DNA of 64,000 bases from Alphaproteobacteria bacterium. GTDB taxonomy: Bacteria > Pseudomonadota > Alphaproteobacteria > Rickettsiales > UBA1997. The translations under genes and the position numbers were made by a program. Each line of letters opens with the position of its first letter. Positions within the stretch are counted from its first letter, which is position 1. Of the stretch, positions 49,625 through 58,861 are shown piece after piece. The stretch lies in the NCBI GenBank assembly GCA_021151765.1, contig JAGKWR010000001.1, positions 62,001-126,000 on the forward strand. The letters are read 5' to 3'. The notes beneath the pieces were generated by a model. It did no database searches, had not been told where the DNA came from, and saw nothing but the letters and a program-made list of their open reading frames with translations.

Positions 49625-50908
49625 TTAGTTAGCAGCTTTATTTTTGGCGATTCTAGCTTCCATTTCTGGACGGAAGTTTTTAATCAAGCCTTGAACTGGC
49701 CACGCCGCAGCGTCACCCAAGGCACAAATTGTGTGACCTTCAATTTGTTTAGTTAAGTTGTAAAGTTGATCAATTTCTGCAACTTCCGCTTTTCCGTCAA
49801 CCATACGATCCATAATACGCATCAACCAGCCAGTTCCTTCACGGCATGGCGTGCATTGTCCGCATGATTCATGTTTGTAGAAATGTGACAAACGAGCGAT
49901 TGAATTAATCACGTCAGTTGATTTATCCATTACGATAATACCAGCAGTACCAAGACCTGTGCCTACAGCTTTTAATGAATCAAAGTCCATCAAAACGGTG
50001 TCGCATACATCTTTTTTGATCATCGGAACTGAAGAACCACCCGGAATTACCGCCAACAAATTATCCCAACCACCGCGCACACCGCCAGCGTGTTTTTCGA
50101 TTAATTCTTTCAGCGAAATTCCCATTTCTTCTTCGACGTTACAAGGCTTGTTGACGTGACCGGAAATACAGAAAATTTTTGTACCAGTATTTCTTTCGCG
50201 ACCCAATCCAGCAAACCACGCAGCGCCACGACGCAAAATTGTCGGAACAACCGCAATTGACTCAACGTTATTAATTACAGTTGGACAACCATACAAACCA
50301 ACCAAAGCTGGAAAAGGTGGCTTCAAACGCGGCTGACCTTTGTTGCCTTCTAAACTTTCAAGCAATGCAGTTTCTTCACCGCAGATATAAGCACCAGCGC
50401 CACGATGAATATAAACATCTAAATCCCAACCAGAATTGCAGGCATTTTTACCAATTAAATTCGCCTCGTAAGCCTCGTCAATTGCACGCTGCAAAGCCAT
50501 CGCTTCATTGTAATATTCGCCACGAATATAGATATAACAAGTGTTGGCATTAATCGCACGAGCAGCAAGTAAACAACCTTCAATAAGTTTGTGTGGATCA
50601 TTGCGCAAAATGTCGCGATCCTTACAAGTTCCAGGCTCGGACTCATCCGCATTGATAACAAGATAATGTGGTTTCCCCTCTTTTGGATCAGATTTTTTTG
50701 GCACAAAAGACCATTTTGTACCAGTCGGGAAACCAGCACCACCGCGGCCGCGCAGGCCAGAGTCTTTCACTTGCTGAATTAACCATTCTGCACCTTGATC
50801 GAGATATTTTTTTGTTTCAAACCAATCACCTCTTTTTTTTGCGTGTGCTAAATCAGCAGGTTCATAGCCATAGAGATTGGTAAAAATCTTATCTTGTTCT
50901 TTAAGCAT
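49625..50908 (-). CDS. nuoF: NADH-quinone oxidoreductase subunit F
   Basis: NuoF holds the NADH site, FMN and the N3 4Fe-4S cluster of complex I. The 427-residue protein shows [18 protein letters not shown] near residue 52 (NADH/FMN), [17 protein letters not shown] near 170 and the cluster motif [12 protein letters not shown] near 350. It is separate from the other nuo genes, none of which flanks it (ispDF follows), so the nuo operon is split. Confidence 0.97.
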   Translation of the reverse strand: MLKEQDKIFTNLYGYEPADLAHAKKRGDWFETKKYLDQGAEWLIQQVKDSGLRGRGGAGFPTGTKWSFVPKKSDPKEGKPHYLVINADESEPGTCKDRDILRNDPHKLIEGCLLAARAINANTCYIYIRGEYYNEAMALQRAIDEAYEANLIGKNACNSGWDLDVYIHRGAGAYICGEETALLESLEGNKGQPRLKPPFPALVGLYGCPTVINNVESIAVVPTILRRGAAWFAGLGRERNTGTKIFCISGHVNKPCNVEEEMGISLKELIEKHAGGVRGGWDNLLAVIPGGSSVPMIKKDVCDTVLMDFDSLKAVGTGLGTAGIIVMDKSTDVINSIARLSHFYKHESCGQCTPCREGTGWLMRIMDRMVDGKAEVAEIDQLYNLTKQIEGHTICALGDAAAWPVQGLIKNFRPEMEARIAKNKAAN

Positions 50909-50957
50909 TTTGATTGGAAATTTTTTGAGAAATAAGAAACAGAACCTCTAGAGTAAA

Positions 50958-50985
50958 AATTATTCTGACAAAATCAATTGCCAAA
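50958..50985 (-). promoter_or_regulatory. Possible promoter of nuoF
   Basis: On the minus strand TTGGCA (50985-50980) and TAATTT (50963-50958) are 16 nt apart, about 50 nt before the nuoF ATG. Reasonable -35/-10 match, but AT-rich sequence makes chance hits common. Confidence 0.3.
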
Positions 50986-51071
50986 AAAAACTTCACAAAT
51001 AACATCCGCCGCGCTCCAATTATCAGGTTTCCAGACCAAATACAAACACAAGAAAACAAGCATTCAGATCA

Positions 51072-52676
51072 ATGAAATTTTTGAGAAAAATTCTCCTACC
51101 TACACTGCTTTTGGTCGCGCTATCATGTTCTCCGAATAAATCAAAAAGTGAAAAATCTAAGGAAGAAAATTCAGCCAATAAAATTAAAACTACCGACGTT
51201 ATTCCAAGCATTTCAAAACTAGTTATGGCACCACCTCCACCTCAAATTGGTGGAGATAAAATAATCTCTTTTTCAGTTACCGATCAAATTCCACTTAAAG
51301 ACGTATTAATTGAATTGGGACGAGTCGCACAAATTGATGTAGACCTTGATAGCAGTATCTCTGGAGGAATTGTTTTAAATGCAAAAAATCGTCCTCTAAA
51401 GGAAGTGATAGATCGCATTGCTTCACTTGGTAAGCTTACTTACTCTTACAAAAATGGTGTCTTGTATTTTGAGAAAGACACACCTTATTACAAAAATTAT
51501 TTTGTTGATTTTTTATCTGGTAGTAAGCTTTGGTCGGATGTTGAGAGCAATATTTCAGCGATACTTTCTGATGGAAATCAAAACTCAGCAAATGGTGGAC
51601 GAGGTGCAACACAAAATATTGATCCTAACAATCAAGCTGCACCTGTTAATGACTCTTCTAACAACATCTCTAGACAAAATAGCAATAAATCTGCCGGTAT
51701 TATCTCAGTTTATGCCACAAAGTCTCAACATAACAAAGTAGAAAAATACCTAGAAGATGTTTATAGAAGCTCTTCCGCTCAAGTTTTAATCGAGGCTAAA
51801 GTTATTGAAGTAACTCTAAGCAAAGAGTTCGACACCGGTATTAATTGGAATTGGGTAAATGATGGAAAATCAGCTAAAAATGCCGGAACTTTTGGTTCTT
51901 CTTCTGGTTCAGTAGCATCATTTTCAGCAACTGTACCAAAAGTTAAATTACTAGGACTTGGCGGAGACTTAAGCGCTAACATTCAGCTTCTTGAACAATT
52001 CGGTAAAACCAGATCAGTTTCAAGCCCTAGAATCAGCGCTCTTAACAATCAGAAAGCACTTTTGGATTTTTCACAAAAATACGTCTACTTCACCGTAAGC
52101 GCAACAGCAGCACAAAGCGTAAGCTCAACTATTTCTTCCGCCAACGTTATTAACTCAACCGTGACAGCCACTAAGAACGAAGTTGATTTAGGAACCAAAC
52201 TTGAAATAACACCTTCGATAAACATTCAAACTAAAGAAGTGACGTTGGAGGTTAAACCAAAGATTTCTATCAAAAGTGGTGAGGCTCTTGATCCTTCTGT
52301 TAATCCAACAACTGGTGCCAGTTTAAATAACAAAGTGCCTATCATTAATACTCGCGAAATTTCAACGGTTGCTAAAGTGCAAAATGGCGGTATCTTAGTT
52401 ATTGGTGGCTTAATCAGCGAATCTTCTGAAGACAAAGGAACCGGATTGCCATTCTTAATGAGATTGCCGGTGTTTAAATATCTGTTTGGCTTCTTCACAA
52501 GCTACAGTCAAAAAATCGAAACTGTAATCTTCATCAAAGCCACAGTTGTAGAAAACGGCTATGCCTTATCAAAAAATGATAAGTCATTTTACAATCGTCA
52601 CGTTAACCAGGATTTATTTAAAGAAGATCCAGTTTCTAAATACATGAATCTTCCTATAAACGAAGATTTTAAGTAA
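51072..52676 (+). CDS. Secretin (PilQ/MshL/GspD family) lipoprotein
   Basis: A 534-residue outer-membrane pore protein: signal peptide with a cysteine at residue 19 (LLVALSCS; lipobox imperfect), N-terminal ring domain SFSVTDQIPLKDVLIELG at about 66-83, a second module ending AGIISVYATKSQHNKVEKYL near 215-235, then the secretin barrel (AQVLIEAKVIEVTL near 240; VQNGGILVIGGLISES near 435; LPVFKYLFG). An Asn/Ser-rich spacer (about 170-210) follows the first module. Length and layout are closest to MshL-type secretins. No pilus assembly ATPase or pilin is adjacent. Confidence 0.92.
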   Translation: MKFLRKILLPTLLLVALSCSPNKSKSEKSKEENSANKIKTTDVIPSISKLVMAPPPPQIGGDKIISFSVTDQIPLKDVLIELGRVAQIDVDLDSSISGGIVLNAKNRPLKEVIDRIASLGKLTYSYKNGVLYFEKDTPYYKNYFVDFLSGSKLWSDVESNISAILSDGNQNSANGGRGATQNIDPNNQAAPVNDSSNNISRQNSNKSAGIISVYATKSQHNKVEKYLEDVYRSSSAQVLIEAKVIEVTLSKEFDTGINWNWVNDGKSAKNAGTFGSSSGSVASFSATVPKVKLLGLGGDLSANIQLLEQFGKTRSVSSPRISALNNQKALLDFSQKYVYFTVSATAAQSVSSTISSANVINSTVTATKNEVDLGTKLEITPSINIQTKEVTLEVKPKISIKSGEALDPSVNPTTGASLNNKVPIINTREISTVAKVQNGGILVIGGLISESSEDKGTGLPFLMRLPVFKYLFGFFTSYSQKIETVIFIKATVVENGYALSKNDKSFYNRHVNQDLFKEDPVSKYMNLPINEDFK

Positions 52677-52689
52677 TTTTTTTTAAACG

Positions 52690-53463
52690 ATGAAATCGAT
52701 TCTAAAATACATTATCTTAAGTGGCACTAGAGATCGCCTTTATCTTGGTCTGTTTATTTCACTAATACTTTCTTTTTCGTTGGCGATCTTTTTGGGTTCC
52801 ACCGCATTGGTTGAACAACAACAAATGACTACGTCTTACATAGGCGGGTTGAGTCGTGGCGTTTTAGTCGTCGGCATGATTTTATTCGTTTGTCTCAATA
52901 TCAATCGCGCTTTCGAAAACAAAGAAGTTGAGTTCATTTTATCCAAATCAATCTCACGTGAACAGTTCATTTTCAGCTATTTATCCGGCTTTTTTATCAC
53001 CGCATTTTTAATCACACTTCCGCTAATTGCTGCAATTCTATTAATCACCAAAGCTAATCACTTCGGCTTGTTGATTTGGTTTTTGAGTTTGCTTTCAGAA
53101 TTAATGATCATCATCTCTTTCGCGCTTTTGTCTTCTTTAATTTTGAAGAATTCCTTTTCTTCAATTATGGCATCACTTGGTTTTTACATCATTTCTCGTT
53201 TGATGGGAATGTTTGTTATGGCTATCAATTTGCCTTCAAACTTGGCTTCTCAAGGTTTGGAACTTTCTACAAAATCCTTTGGTTTCGCTTTGAAAATTTT
53301 GTCTGTAGTATTTCCCCGTCTTGATTTGTTTGGACAAAGCTCATGGCTTAATTACGGTATCACTGATTTCACAAGCTTAAAAGTTATTTTATTTCAGTCT
53401 TTAATTTACATTCCGTTGATGATTTTTATGTCATTCCACGACTTTAAAAAGAAACAGTTTTAG
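52690..53463 (+). CDS. ABC-2-type permease-like membrane protein
   Basis: A 257-residue protein with six probable spans (starts near 20, 55, 98, 127, 157 and 230) and the soluble segment NRAFENKEVEFILSKSISRE after span two, a pattern seen in ABC-2 transport permeases. No ATPase lies next to it; the ABC gene at 55 kb is a self-contained half-transporter. It sits 13 nt after the secretin and 6 nt before the next gene, so it may be an export or secretion accessory. Family call is by topology. Confidence 0.6.
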   Translation: MKSILKYIILSGTRDRLYLGLFISLILSFSLAIFLGSTALVEQQQMTTSYIGGLSRGVLVVGMILFVCLNINRAFENKEVEFILSKSISREQFIFSYLSGFFITAFLITLPLIAAILLITKANHFGLLIWFLSLLSELMIIISFALLSSLILKNSFSSIMASLGFYIISRLMGMFVMAINLPSNLASQGLELSTKSFGFALKILSVVFPRLDLFGQSSWLNYGITDFTSLKVILFQSLIYIPLMIFMSFHDFKKKQF

Positions 53464-53469
53464 TTCGAA

Positions 53470-54243
53470 ATGCAGGCTCGTTATCAAGATTTCCGTTTCT
53501 TTTTTTATCTCTACTCTCACAAAATATTTTTTTGGCTTTTCGTTTTATTTTTCGCTCTGCAAGTTTTTTTCTGGAGCAAAACTGAAAGCATCAAACCAGA
53601 AGTCGATATTATCCCACCCGCTCCGAGCAAATCTGCCGTTCTAGCCGCTTCTTTAGGTGATAAAGAATTTTTATTTCGCGCACTTGCTACCAGACTGCAA
53701 AATTCTGGTGACGTTTTTGCCGGTTTTGTGTCCTTGAAAAAATACGATTATTCACGCATTTATCAGTGGATGAAATCATTGGATGAACTCAACAGCCAAT
53801 CACATTTCACACCAGCTTTGGCTGCGTACATTTATTCTCAAACCCAAAAACACGAAGACACCAAATACATAATCGATTATCTCGAAGAGCATTCTTTGCA
53901 AAATCTCGACCACAACTGGTGGTGGCTTTTTCAAGCTATTTACATCGCAAAAAATTCTTTAGGCGATTATGACCGCGCTTTGAAACTAGCTTACGAACTT
54001 AGCGAAAATAACGCCAAAAATGCACCACTTTGGACAAAACAAATGCCCGCCTTTATCCACGAAGAAATGGGCGACGGCTGTATGGCTTTTGCAATTATTC
54101 AAAAAATTTTAAATGAAAGCGAAAGCGGTGTCAGACAAGTTGACGCCACAGAATTAAATTTTATGCGTCACTTCATCCAAGATCGTTTGGCGCGATTAAA
54201 AGAAGGCAAATTTGATCCAACCAAATGTCACAACAATCTATAA
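53470..54243 (+). CDS. Uncharacterised membrane-anchored, TPR-like protein
   Basis: A 257-residue protein with one N-terminal span (about residues 17-36, KIFFWLFVLFFALQVFFWS), a Pro-rich linker (IIPPAPSKSAV), then an all-helical periplasmic domain with TPR/Sel1-like spacing, for example LGDYDRALKLAYELSENNAKNA near 180-201. I do not recognise the family. The spacing with the secretin and permease (13 and 6 nt) suggests one operon and perhaps one machine. It overlaps nadC by 19 bp. Confidence 0.65.
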   Translation: MQARYQDFRFFFYLYSHKIFFWLFVLFFALQVFFWSKTESIKPEVDIIPPAPSKSAVLAASLGDKEFLFRALATRLQNSGDVFAGFVSLKKYDYSRIYQWMKSLDELNSQSHFTPALAAYIYSQTQKHEDTKYIIDYLEEHSLQNLDHNWWWLFQAIYIAKNSLGDYDRALKLAYELSENNAKNAPLWTKQMPAFIHEEMGDGCMAFAIIQKILNESESGVRQVDATELNFMRHFIQDRLARLKEGKFDPTKCHNNL

Positions 54244-55109
54244 AATCAGATCTTTTTGATCAGGAATTAAAAAAGATCTGTCGCCTTGCACTCAAAGAAG
54301 ACAAGGCTTTCAAAGATGTTACTTCCGATTTAACTATTTTGAATAATCAAAAAATTTCTTTCAAAATTGCCGCGCGTGAAGACATAGTTTTATGCGGCAT
54401 TGAAGCAATTCATCACTGTTTTGATGAATTAACTAAACTCAAAAAATTCAAAAACATTTTTCTGGCTTTACAAATTCATAGCCAAGATGGCGAATTTTTA
54501 AAAGCGGGAAGTGCTATCGCTGAAGGCTTTGGCGATGCAAAATTAATTTTGGCTGCGGAACGTGTAATCTTAAACGTGATTCAACATTTAAGCGGCATTT
54601 CAACAATCACTCACAAATTTGTTGTCGCACTTAACAACGACAAAATCAAAATTTTAGATACTCGCAAAACCTTGCCATTGATGCGTTCTTTGCAAAAACA
54701 TGCGGTAGTTGTAGGCGGCGGCGCTAATCATCGCATGAATTTATCTGATCGTATTTTAATCAAAGACAATCACATTGCCGCTGCTGGCAGCGTTACAGCC
54801 GCGATTAAAGCAGCTAAGAAAAACAAGAAATTGTTAATTGAAGTTGAATGCGATACTTATGAACAAGTCGCGCAAGCAGTTGCATCAAACCCTGACATCA
54901 TCATGCTCGACAATATGAGCGCTGCAGAAATCACCAAATCTTCACAACTAATTCGCGCTCATAAAGCGAAAAAAATCTACATCGAGATTTCTGGTGGCAT
55001 TAATTTGGAAAATGTGAAAGATTTCCGCACTCTCGACATCGATTTTATCTCAACTGGCGCAATTACTCATTCAGTCAAAGCTGTCGATATCGGATTGGAT
55101 ATTTCTTAA
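54225..55109 (+). CDS. nadC: Nicotinate-nucleotide pyrophosphorylase (carboxylating)
   Basis: NadC converts quinolinate and PRPP to NaMN in de novo NAD synthesis. The 294-residue protein has LALKEDKAFKDVTSDLTI near residue 17, AERVILNVIQHLSGIST near 107, the phosphoribosyl-binding arginines in ILDTRKTLPLMRSLQKHAV, and GGGANHRMNLSDRILIKDNH. nadA and nadB are not adjacent. The start lies inside the previous gene (19-bp overlap). Confidence 0.96.
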   Translation: MSQQSIKSDLFDQELKKICRLALKEDKAFKDVTSDLTILNNQKISFKIAAREDIVLCGIEAIHHCFDELTKLKKFKNIFLALQIHSQDGEFLKAGSAIAEGFGDAKLILAAERVILNVIQHLSGISTITHKFVVALNNDKIKILDTRKTLPLMRSLQKHAVVVGGGANHRMNLSDRILIKDNHIAAAGSVTAAIKAAKKNKKLLIEVECDTYEQVAQAVASNPDIIMLDNMSAAEITKSSQLIRAHKAKKIYIEISGGINLENVKDFRTLDIDFISTGAITHSVKAVDIGLDIS

Positions 55110-55121
55110 TCAATTTCTTAA

Positions 55122-56903
55122 ATGAAAAAAAATTTCACCGCTCTTTCTTTTCTTTGGCACAATTTAAAGCCGTTTAAATTTTACGTCGCTTTGCACCTTT
55201 TTGTGGTGTTGTACAATTCCATTGATTTGTCGCTTTGGCCTTACATTTCTAAAATTTTAATCGATCGCTTAGCCACCACAAAACCCGAAGAAATTTTGGT
55301 AGTTGCTTGGCCAATTGCCGCTTTGTTGGTTTTATTTACTGTTTTGCCGGGATTTGTTTGGCGTCTTTCTGACTATGCTTGGATGCATTTAACGCCTCTG
55401 ATGAAGAAAAAAATCGCCACCGAAAGCATGGAAAAAGCCATGCAGCATTCGCATAATTTTTTCCAAAATAATTTTTCTGGATCAATCGCCAATAAAGTAC
55501 GCGACTTAAGCAATTCTACGCCACCGATTTTGGGCAGAATTCTTTACAGTTTTTTAAACGTAATTTTGAGCCTGATTATTGGTTTTGTGACGTTGTTTTT
55601 CGTTCATCCAATTTTTGGCATTTCTTTGATTATTTGGGCGATTATTTTCACGCTGATGGCAATTTACGCTAGTCGCCGCATCAATCCGATGTCGATTGAT
55701 GTCGCAGATCAGCAAACCAAAATTATGGGTAATTTGGTCGATATTTTGGGCAATATTGCCAATGTGCGATTTTTCAGCCGCCGCAATTTTGAAGTCAGTC
55801 GCGTGCGCGCTTTGCAAGATGAATATTACGAAATTTCCAAACGCCGCAGCCGCTTTTTGATCAAATTTTATGTGTGGCACGGCTTGTCTTATTCGGTTTA
55901 CTACACTGTTTGTATCGTCGCTTTAATTTCGCTTTACTCTAAGGGATTAGTAACTTTGGGCGATTTTTTATTGGTCTTCACCATCAATAATTGGATTATT
56001 CATTTAATGTGGATGTCGGCCAATGAAATGAATGTGTTTTTGGAAGAAGTTGGAACTGTTAATCAAGCGCTGCAAATCATTAATCAGCCAATTGAAATTG
56101 CTGATGTTGCGGACGCAAAAAATTTGGAAGTTAAAAGCGGCGAAATCGTTTTTGAAAATGTCAGCTTTAATTACCAAAACAATTCTAGCGCCCTTTTTAG
56201 CAATAAAAATATCACGATTAAAGCTGGTCAAAAAGTTGGTTTGGTCGGCCATTCTGGTGGCGGAAAAACCAGCTTCATAAATTTAATTTTAAGAACTTAC
56301 GAACTTAATTCCGGCCGCATTTTAATTGACCAACAAGACATTTCAAAAGTTACTCAAGATTCGCTACGCCAAGCAATTGCCTTGATTCCGCAAGATCCGT
56401 CTTTGTTTCATCGTTCACTGCGCGAAAATATTGCTTACGCTTCAAAAAAAGATGCAGCGGCTACTGACGAAGAAATTATTCAAGCCGCCAAACAAGCCCA
56501 TGCTGACGAATTCATCGCTAATTTAGAACAAGGTTACGATTCAATGGTTGGCGAACGTGGCGTCAAACTTTCGGGCGGCCAACGCCAAAGAATTGCCATT
56601 GCGCGCGCTTTTTTGAAAAACTCGCCAATTTTAATTTTAGACGAAGCGACCAGCCAGCTTGATTCGATTACCGAAAATTTAATTCAAGATGCTTTGCAAA
56701 ATTTGATGCTACAGAAAACAACAATTGTCATCGCGCATCGCCTTTCAACATTGCAACACATGGATCGCATTTTAGTTTTTGATCAAGGAAAAATTGTGGA
56801 AGATGGTTCACATCAAGATTTACTTGCGTTAAACGGCTTTTACAAAAAATTGTGGGATTCTCAGGTTGGTGGATTCTTAACTGAAAATTTTAGCGAAAAA
56901 TAA
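55122..56903 (+). CDS. ABC exporter half-transporter (membrane plus ATPase)
   Basis: A 593-residue half-transporter with an N-terminal exporter-type membrane domain (six spans, about 15-310) and a C-terminal ATPase: Walker A GHSGGGKTSF near residue 380, Q-loop IPQDPSLF, signature KLSGGQRQRIAIARAF near 480, Walker B ILILDEATSQLD, and the H-loop IAHRLSTL. The class is MsbA/LipA-like; substrate unknown. It overlaps the next gene by 1 nt and follows nadC by 12 nt. Confidence 0.93.
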   Translation: MKKNFTALSFLWHNLKPFKFYVALHLFVVLYNSIDLSLWPYISKILIDRLATTKPEEILVVAWPIAALLVLFTVLPGFVWRLSDYAWMHLTPLMKKKIATESMEKAMQHSHNFFQNNFSGSIANKVRDLSNSTPPILGRILYSFLNVILSLIIGFVTLFFVHPIFGISLIIWAIIFTLMAIYASRRINPMSIDVADQQTKIMGNLVDILGNIANVRFFSRRNFEVSRVRALQDEYYEISKRRSRFLIKFYVWHGLSYSVYYTVCIVALISLYSKGLVTLGDFLLVFTINNWIIHLMWMSANEMNVFLEEVGTVNQALQIINQPIEIADVADAKNLEVKSGEIVFENVSFNYQNNSSALFSNKNITIKAGQKVGLVGHSGGGKTSFINLILRTYELNSGRILIDQQDISKVTQDSLRQAIALIPQDPSLFHRSLRENIAYASKKDAAATDEEIIQAAKQAHADEFIANLEQGYDSMVGERGVKLSGGQRQRIAIARAFLKNSPILILDEATSQLDSITENLIQDALQNLMLQKTTIVIAHRLSTLQHMDRILVFDQGKIVEDGSHQDLLALNGFYKKLWDSQVGGFLTENFSEK

Positions 56904-57640
56904 TGACTCAAATTACTCAATCTTTCATTTTTGCTGCTGGTCGCGGAGAACGCATGATGCCGCTAACCACAAATCTTCCCAAGCCTTTAATCAAGATCAA
57001 AAATAAATCGATTATTGATTACTCAATTGAGAAATTAGATCGCCTTTTGGGAGTACAAAAAATCATCATTAATGGTTTTTATCTTGGCGAGCAAATCGGT
57101 GATCACATCGAAAAATTGGGCAATCCAAAAATTATTTTTTCACGTGAAACCGAAAAACTAGAAACTGCTGGCGGCCTTTTATTTGCAAAAGATAAAATCG
57201 ATTTCAATCAGCCAATTTTAACCATTAACGGCGACGTTTTATGGCAAGAAAATGGCGTTTCTGATTTGGAATTAATTTGCCGCAATTGGAATCCACAAGA
57301 ACACGACATTCTTTTAGGGCTGAAAAAAACCCCAGATTATTTGGGCTATGATGGCAATGTTACCGGTGGCGGCGACTTTTATTTTGAAAATGGAAAATTG
57401 CACAAAAATGCTGATCAAAAAATGACTCACGTTTTTGTCGGCATTCAAATCATCAATCCTAAAATTTTGCTTAAAGCTGAAGAAGATGGAATTGGAAAAT
57501 GCTTTTCAATGTCACATTTTTACCGTTCTGCTGTTGATCAAAATGGCATTTTACAAAGAGTTTCCGGAGTTGAATTAAGTGGAAAATATTTCCACATCGG
57601 AACTCCTGACGCCGTAAAAATGACGGAAGAAAATCTTTAA
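56903..57640 (+). CDS. Sugar nucleotidyltransferase, MurU-like
   Basis: A 245-residue NTP transferase: FIFAAGRGERMMPLTTNLPK at residues 8-27 (GxGxRxxP nucleotide loop), ETAGGLLFAK near 87 and INGDVLW near 108 (metal-binding Asp). Length and the LPKPLI segment fit MurNAc-1-phosphate uridylyltransferases (MurU) of peptidoglycan recycling in alphaproteobacteria. The usual partner kinase AmgK is not adjacent, so the substrate is not certain. Confidence 0.85.
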   Translation: MTQITQSFIFAAGRGERMMPLTTNLPKPLIKIKNKSIIDYSIEKLDRLLGVQKIIINGFYLGEQIGDHIEKLGNPKIIFSRETEKLETAGGLLFAKDKIDFNQPILTINGDVLWQENGVSDLELICRNWNPQEHDILLGLKKTPDYLGYDGNVTGGGDFYFENGKLHKNADQKMTHVFVGIQIINPKILLKAEEDGIGKCFSMSHFYRSAVDQNGILQRVSGVELSGKYFHIGTPDAVKMTEENL

Positions 57641-57652
57641 TTATTTTAAAAA

Positions 57653-58438
57653 TTACCGCGAATTTCCCGAGTCTTTTTGTGGCTCTTCAATTCTGACTTT
57701 TTTGCGCGATGGATTTCTTTCTTGAATTTGGCTTTCCTGACTAGATTCAATATTTTGGATATTCGACAAGGTATTTAGTCTTGAAACAGCTGAAGCTGAA
57801 ATTGAGCCTCTCAAACTTCTACTTCTAGAAATAATGCCTGCTTGCTCTTCTTCTTCAAAATAGGTTTCTTCCGTATCTTGTCTTCGAACTTCATCTTCTC
57901 TTCGGCGCTTTCCTAAAATACTTGTGATAGGTGTTGCCAATAAATCTTGGCTTATTTGTGTTGAATCTTGAGAGCTTTCTTGAGTTTGTTGAAGAGGTTC
58001 TCCTCTCAATAAATTCATGACTTGTGCACTAACACCTAAATGTCGAGCAAAGCTTTCTGTACTTACATCATTATCATTTTGCGGCGTGTAAATTTCTCCG
58101 CCATTTTGCAAAATGAATTCTATTACCTCTGCACTGCAACCCAAGTAAATTGCTTGATGCAAAGTGCTATAACGAATACTCGAAATATCTGCACCTTCAC
58201 CGTGATTTCTTAAGTATAATTGGCTGTCTTGGCTTTGATTAATTCTGAAATCAATAAAACGTCTATCTTGTAAATTTACGTTTTCTATTTCTGCGCCATT
58301 TAGAATTTCGTCTCCAAAAACTTGGGCCTCATTACGACCTTGATTTACAAACTCCATATCCAGCGGAATGGTTTTCTCGGAGTCTGTTTTACTTTCTTGA
58401 GATTTTTTAAGTGAAAATGATTCTGAAGAATTATCCAT
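57653..58438 (-). CDS. Ankyrin-like accessory protein with basic NLS-like clusters
   Basis: A 261-residue soluble protein with at least one ankyrin-like repeat (about 88-115: RYSTLHQAIYLGCSAEVIEF) flanked by weaker helical pairs. The rest is Ser/Gln/Glu-rich and probably disordered. Two basic patches resemble nuclear localisation signals: GKRRREDEVRR at 176-186 and SRKKVRI at 244-250. The C-terminus ends KDSGNSR. No signal peptide. It overlaps the preceding gene by 8 bp and is the third gene after hemE. A host-directed role is inferred; the ankyrin assignment rests on one clear repeat. Confidence 0.6.
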   Translation of the reverse strand: MDNSSESFSLKKSQESKTDSEKTIPLDMEFVNQGRNEAQVFGDEILNGAEIENVNLQDRRFIDFRINQSQDSQLYLRNHGEGADISSIRYSTLHQAIYLGCSAEVIEFILQNGGEIYTPQNDNDVSTESFARHLGVSAQVMNLLRGEPLQQTQESSQDSTQISQDLLATPITSILGKRRREDEVRRQDTEETYFEEEEQAGIISRSRSLRGSISASAVSRLNTLSNIQNIESSQESQIQERNPSRKKVRIEEPQKDSGNSR

Positions 58439-58856
58439 GACTAATATTTTTATCTAAAACAGAAGATTGTAGTTTTTTGTGGTTATCTTGAGAAATTAAT
58501 GAAGGTGATGATGTAGGAATAACACGATCTCTGATTAGATTTTTTAAATCACTAGGAGCGTTAGATTCTTTAGCTATTTCTAAACCATTTTCTGGAATTT
58601 CCATTTCGTTTCTTAACAAAACTCTAAAAAATCTTACCAAATTATCTTCATTAAGATCTTCATTTCTTAATTTTAGATTTTTCACATGTCTCATGAAACT
58701 ACTGAAAGTAGACATTCCTTCTGAGTAATCATTACTTACAACAGCACCTTCACTCAAAGCTTCTTGTAATTTACTAACTCTAAACCCTTTCAAAATCGCA
58801 TCAACAATTGGATCAATTGATGCTTCTGCTGTTTCAGTAAAACTAGATTTTTCCAT
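58431..58856 (-). CDS. Uncharacterised accessory protein, ankyrin-like helices
   Basis: A 141-residue soluble protein I do not recognise. The stretch DNLVRFFRVLLRNEMEIPENGLEIAKESNAPSDLKNLI (about 74-112, here described as two helical pairs) has the spacing of degenerate ankyrin repeats. It begins 5 nt after the hemE stop and overlaps the following ankyrin-like gene by 8 bp, so the two form a pair co-transcribed with hemE. The GC content and start context resemble the neighbours. Confidence 0.5.
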   Translation of the reverse strand: MEKSSFTETAEASIDPIVDAILKGFRVSKLQEALSEGAVVSNDYSEGMSTFSSFMRHVKNLKLRNEDLNEDNLVRFFRVLLRNEMEIPENGLEIAKESNAPSDLKNLIRDRVIPTSSPSLISQDNHKKLQSSVLDKNISHG

Positions 58857-58861
58857 TTTTA

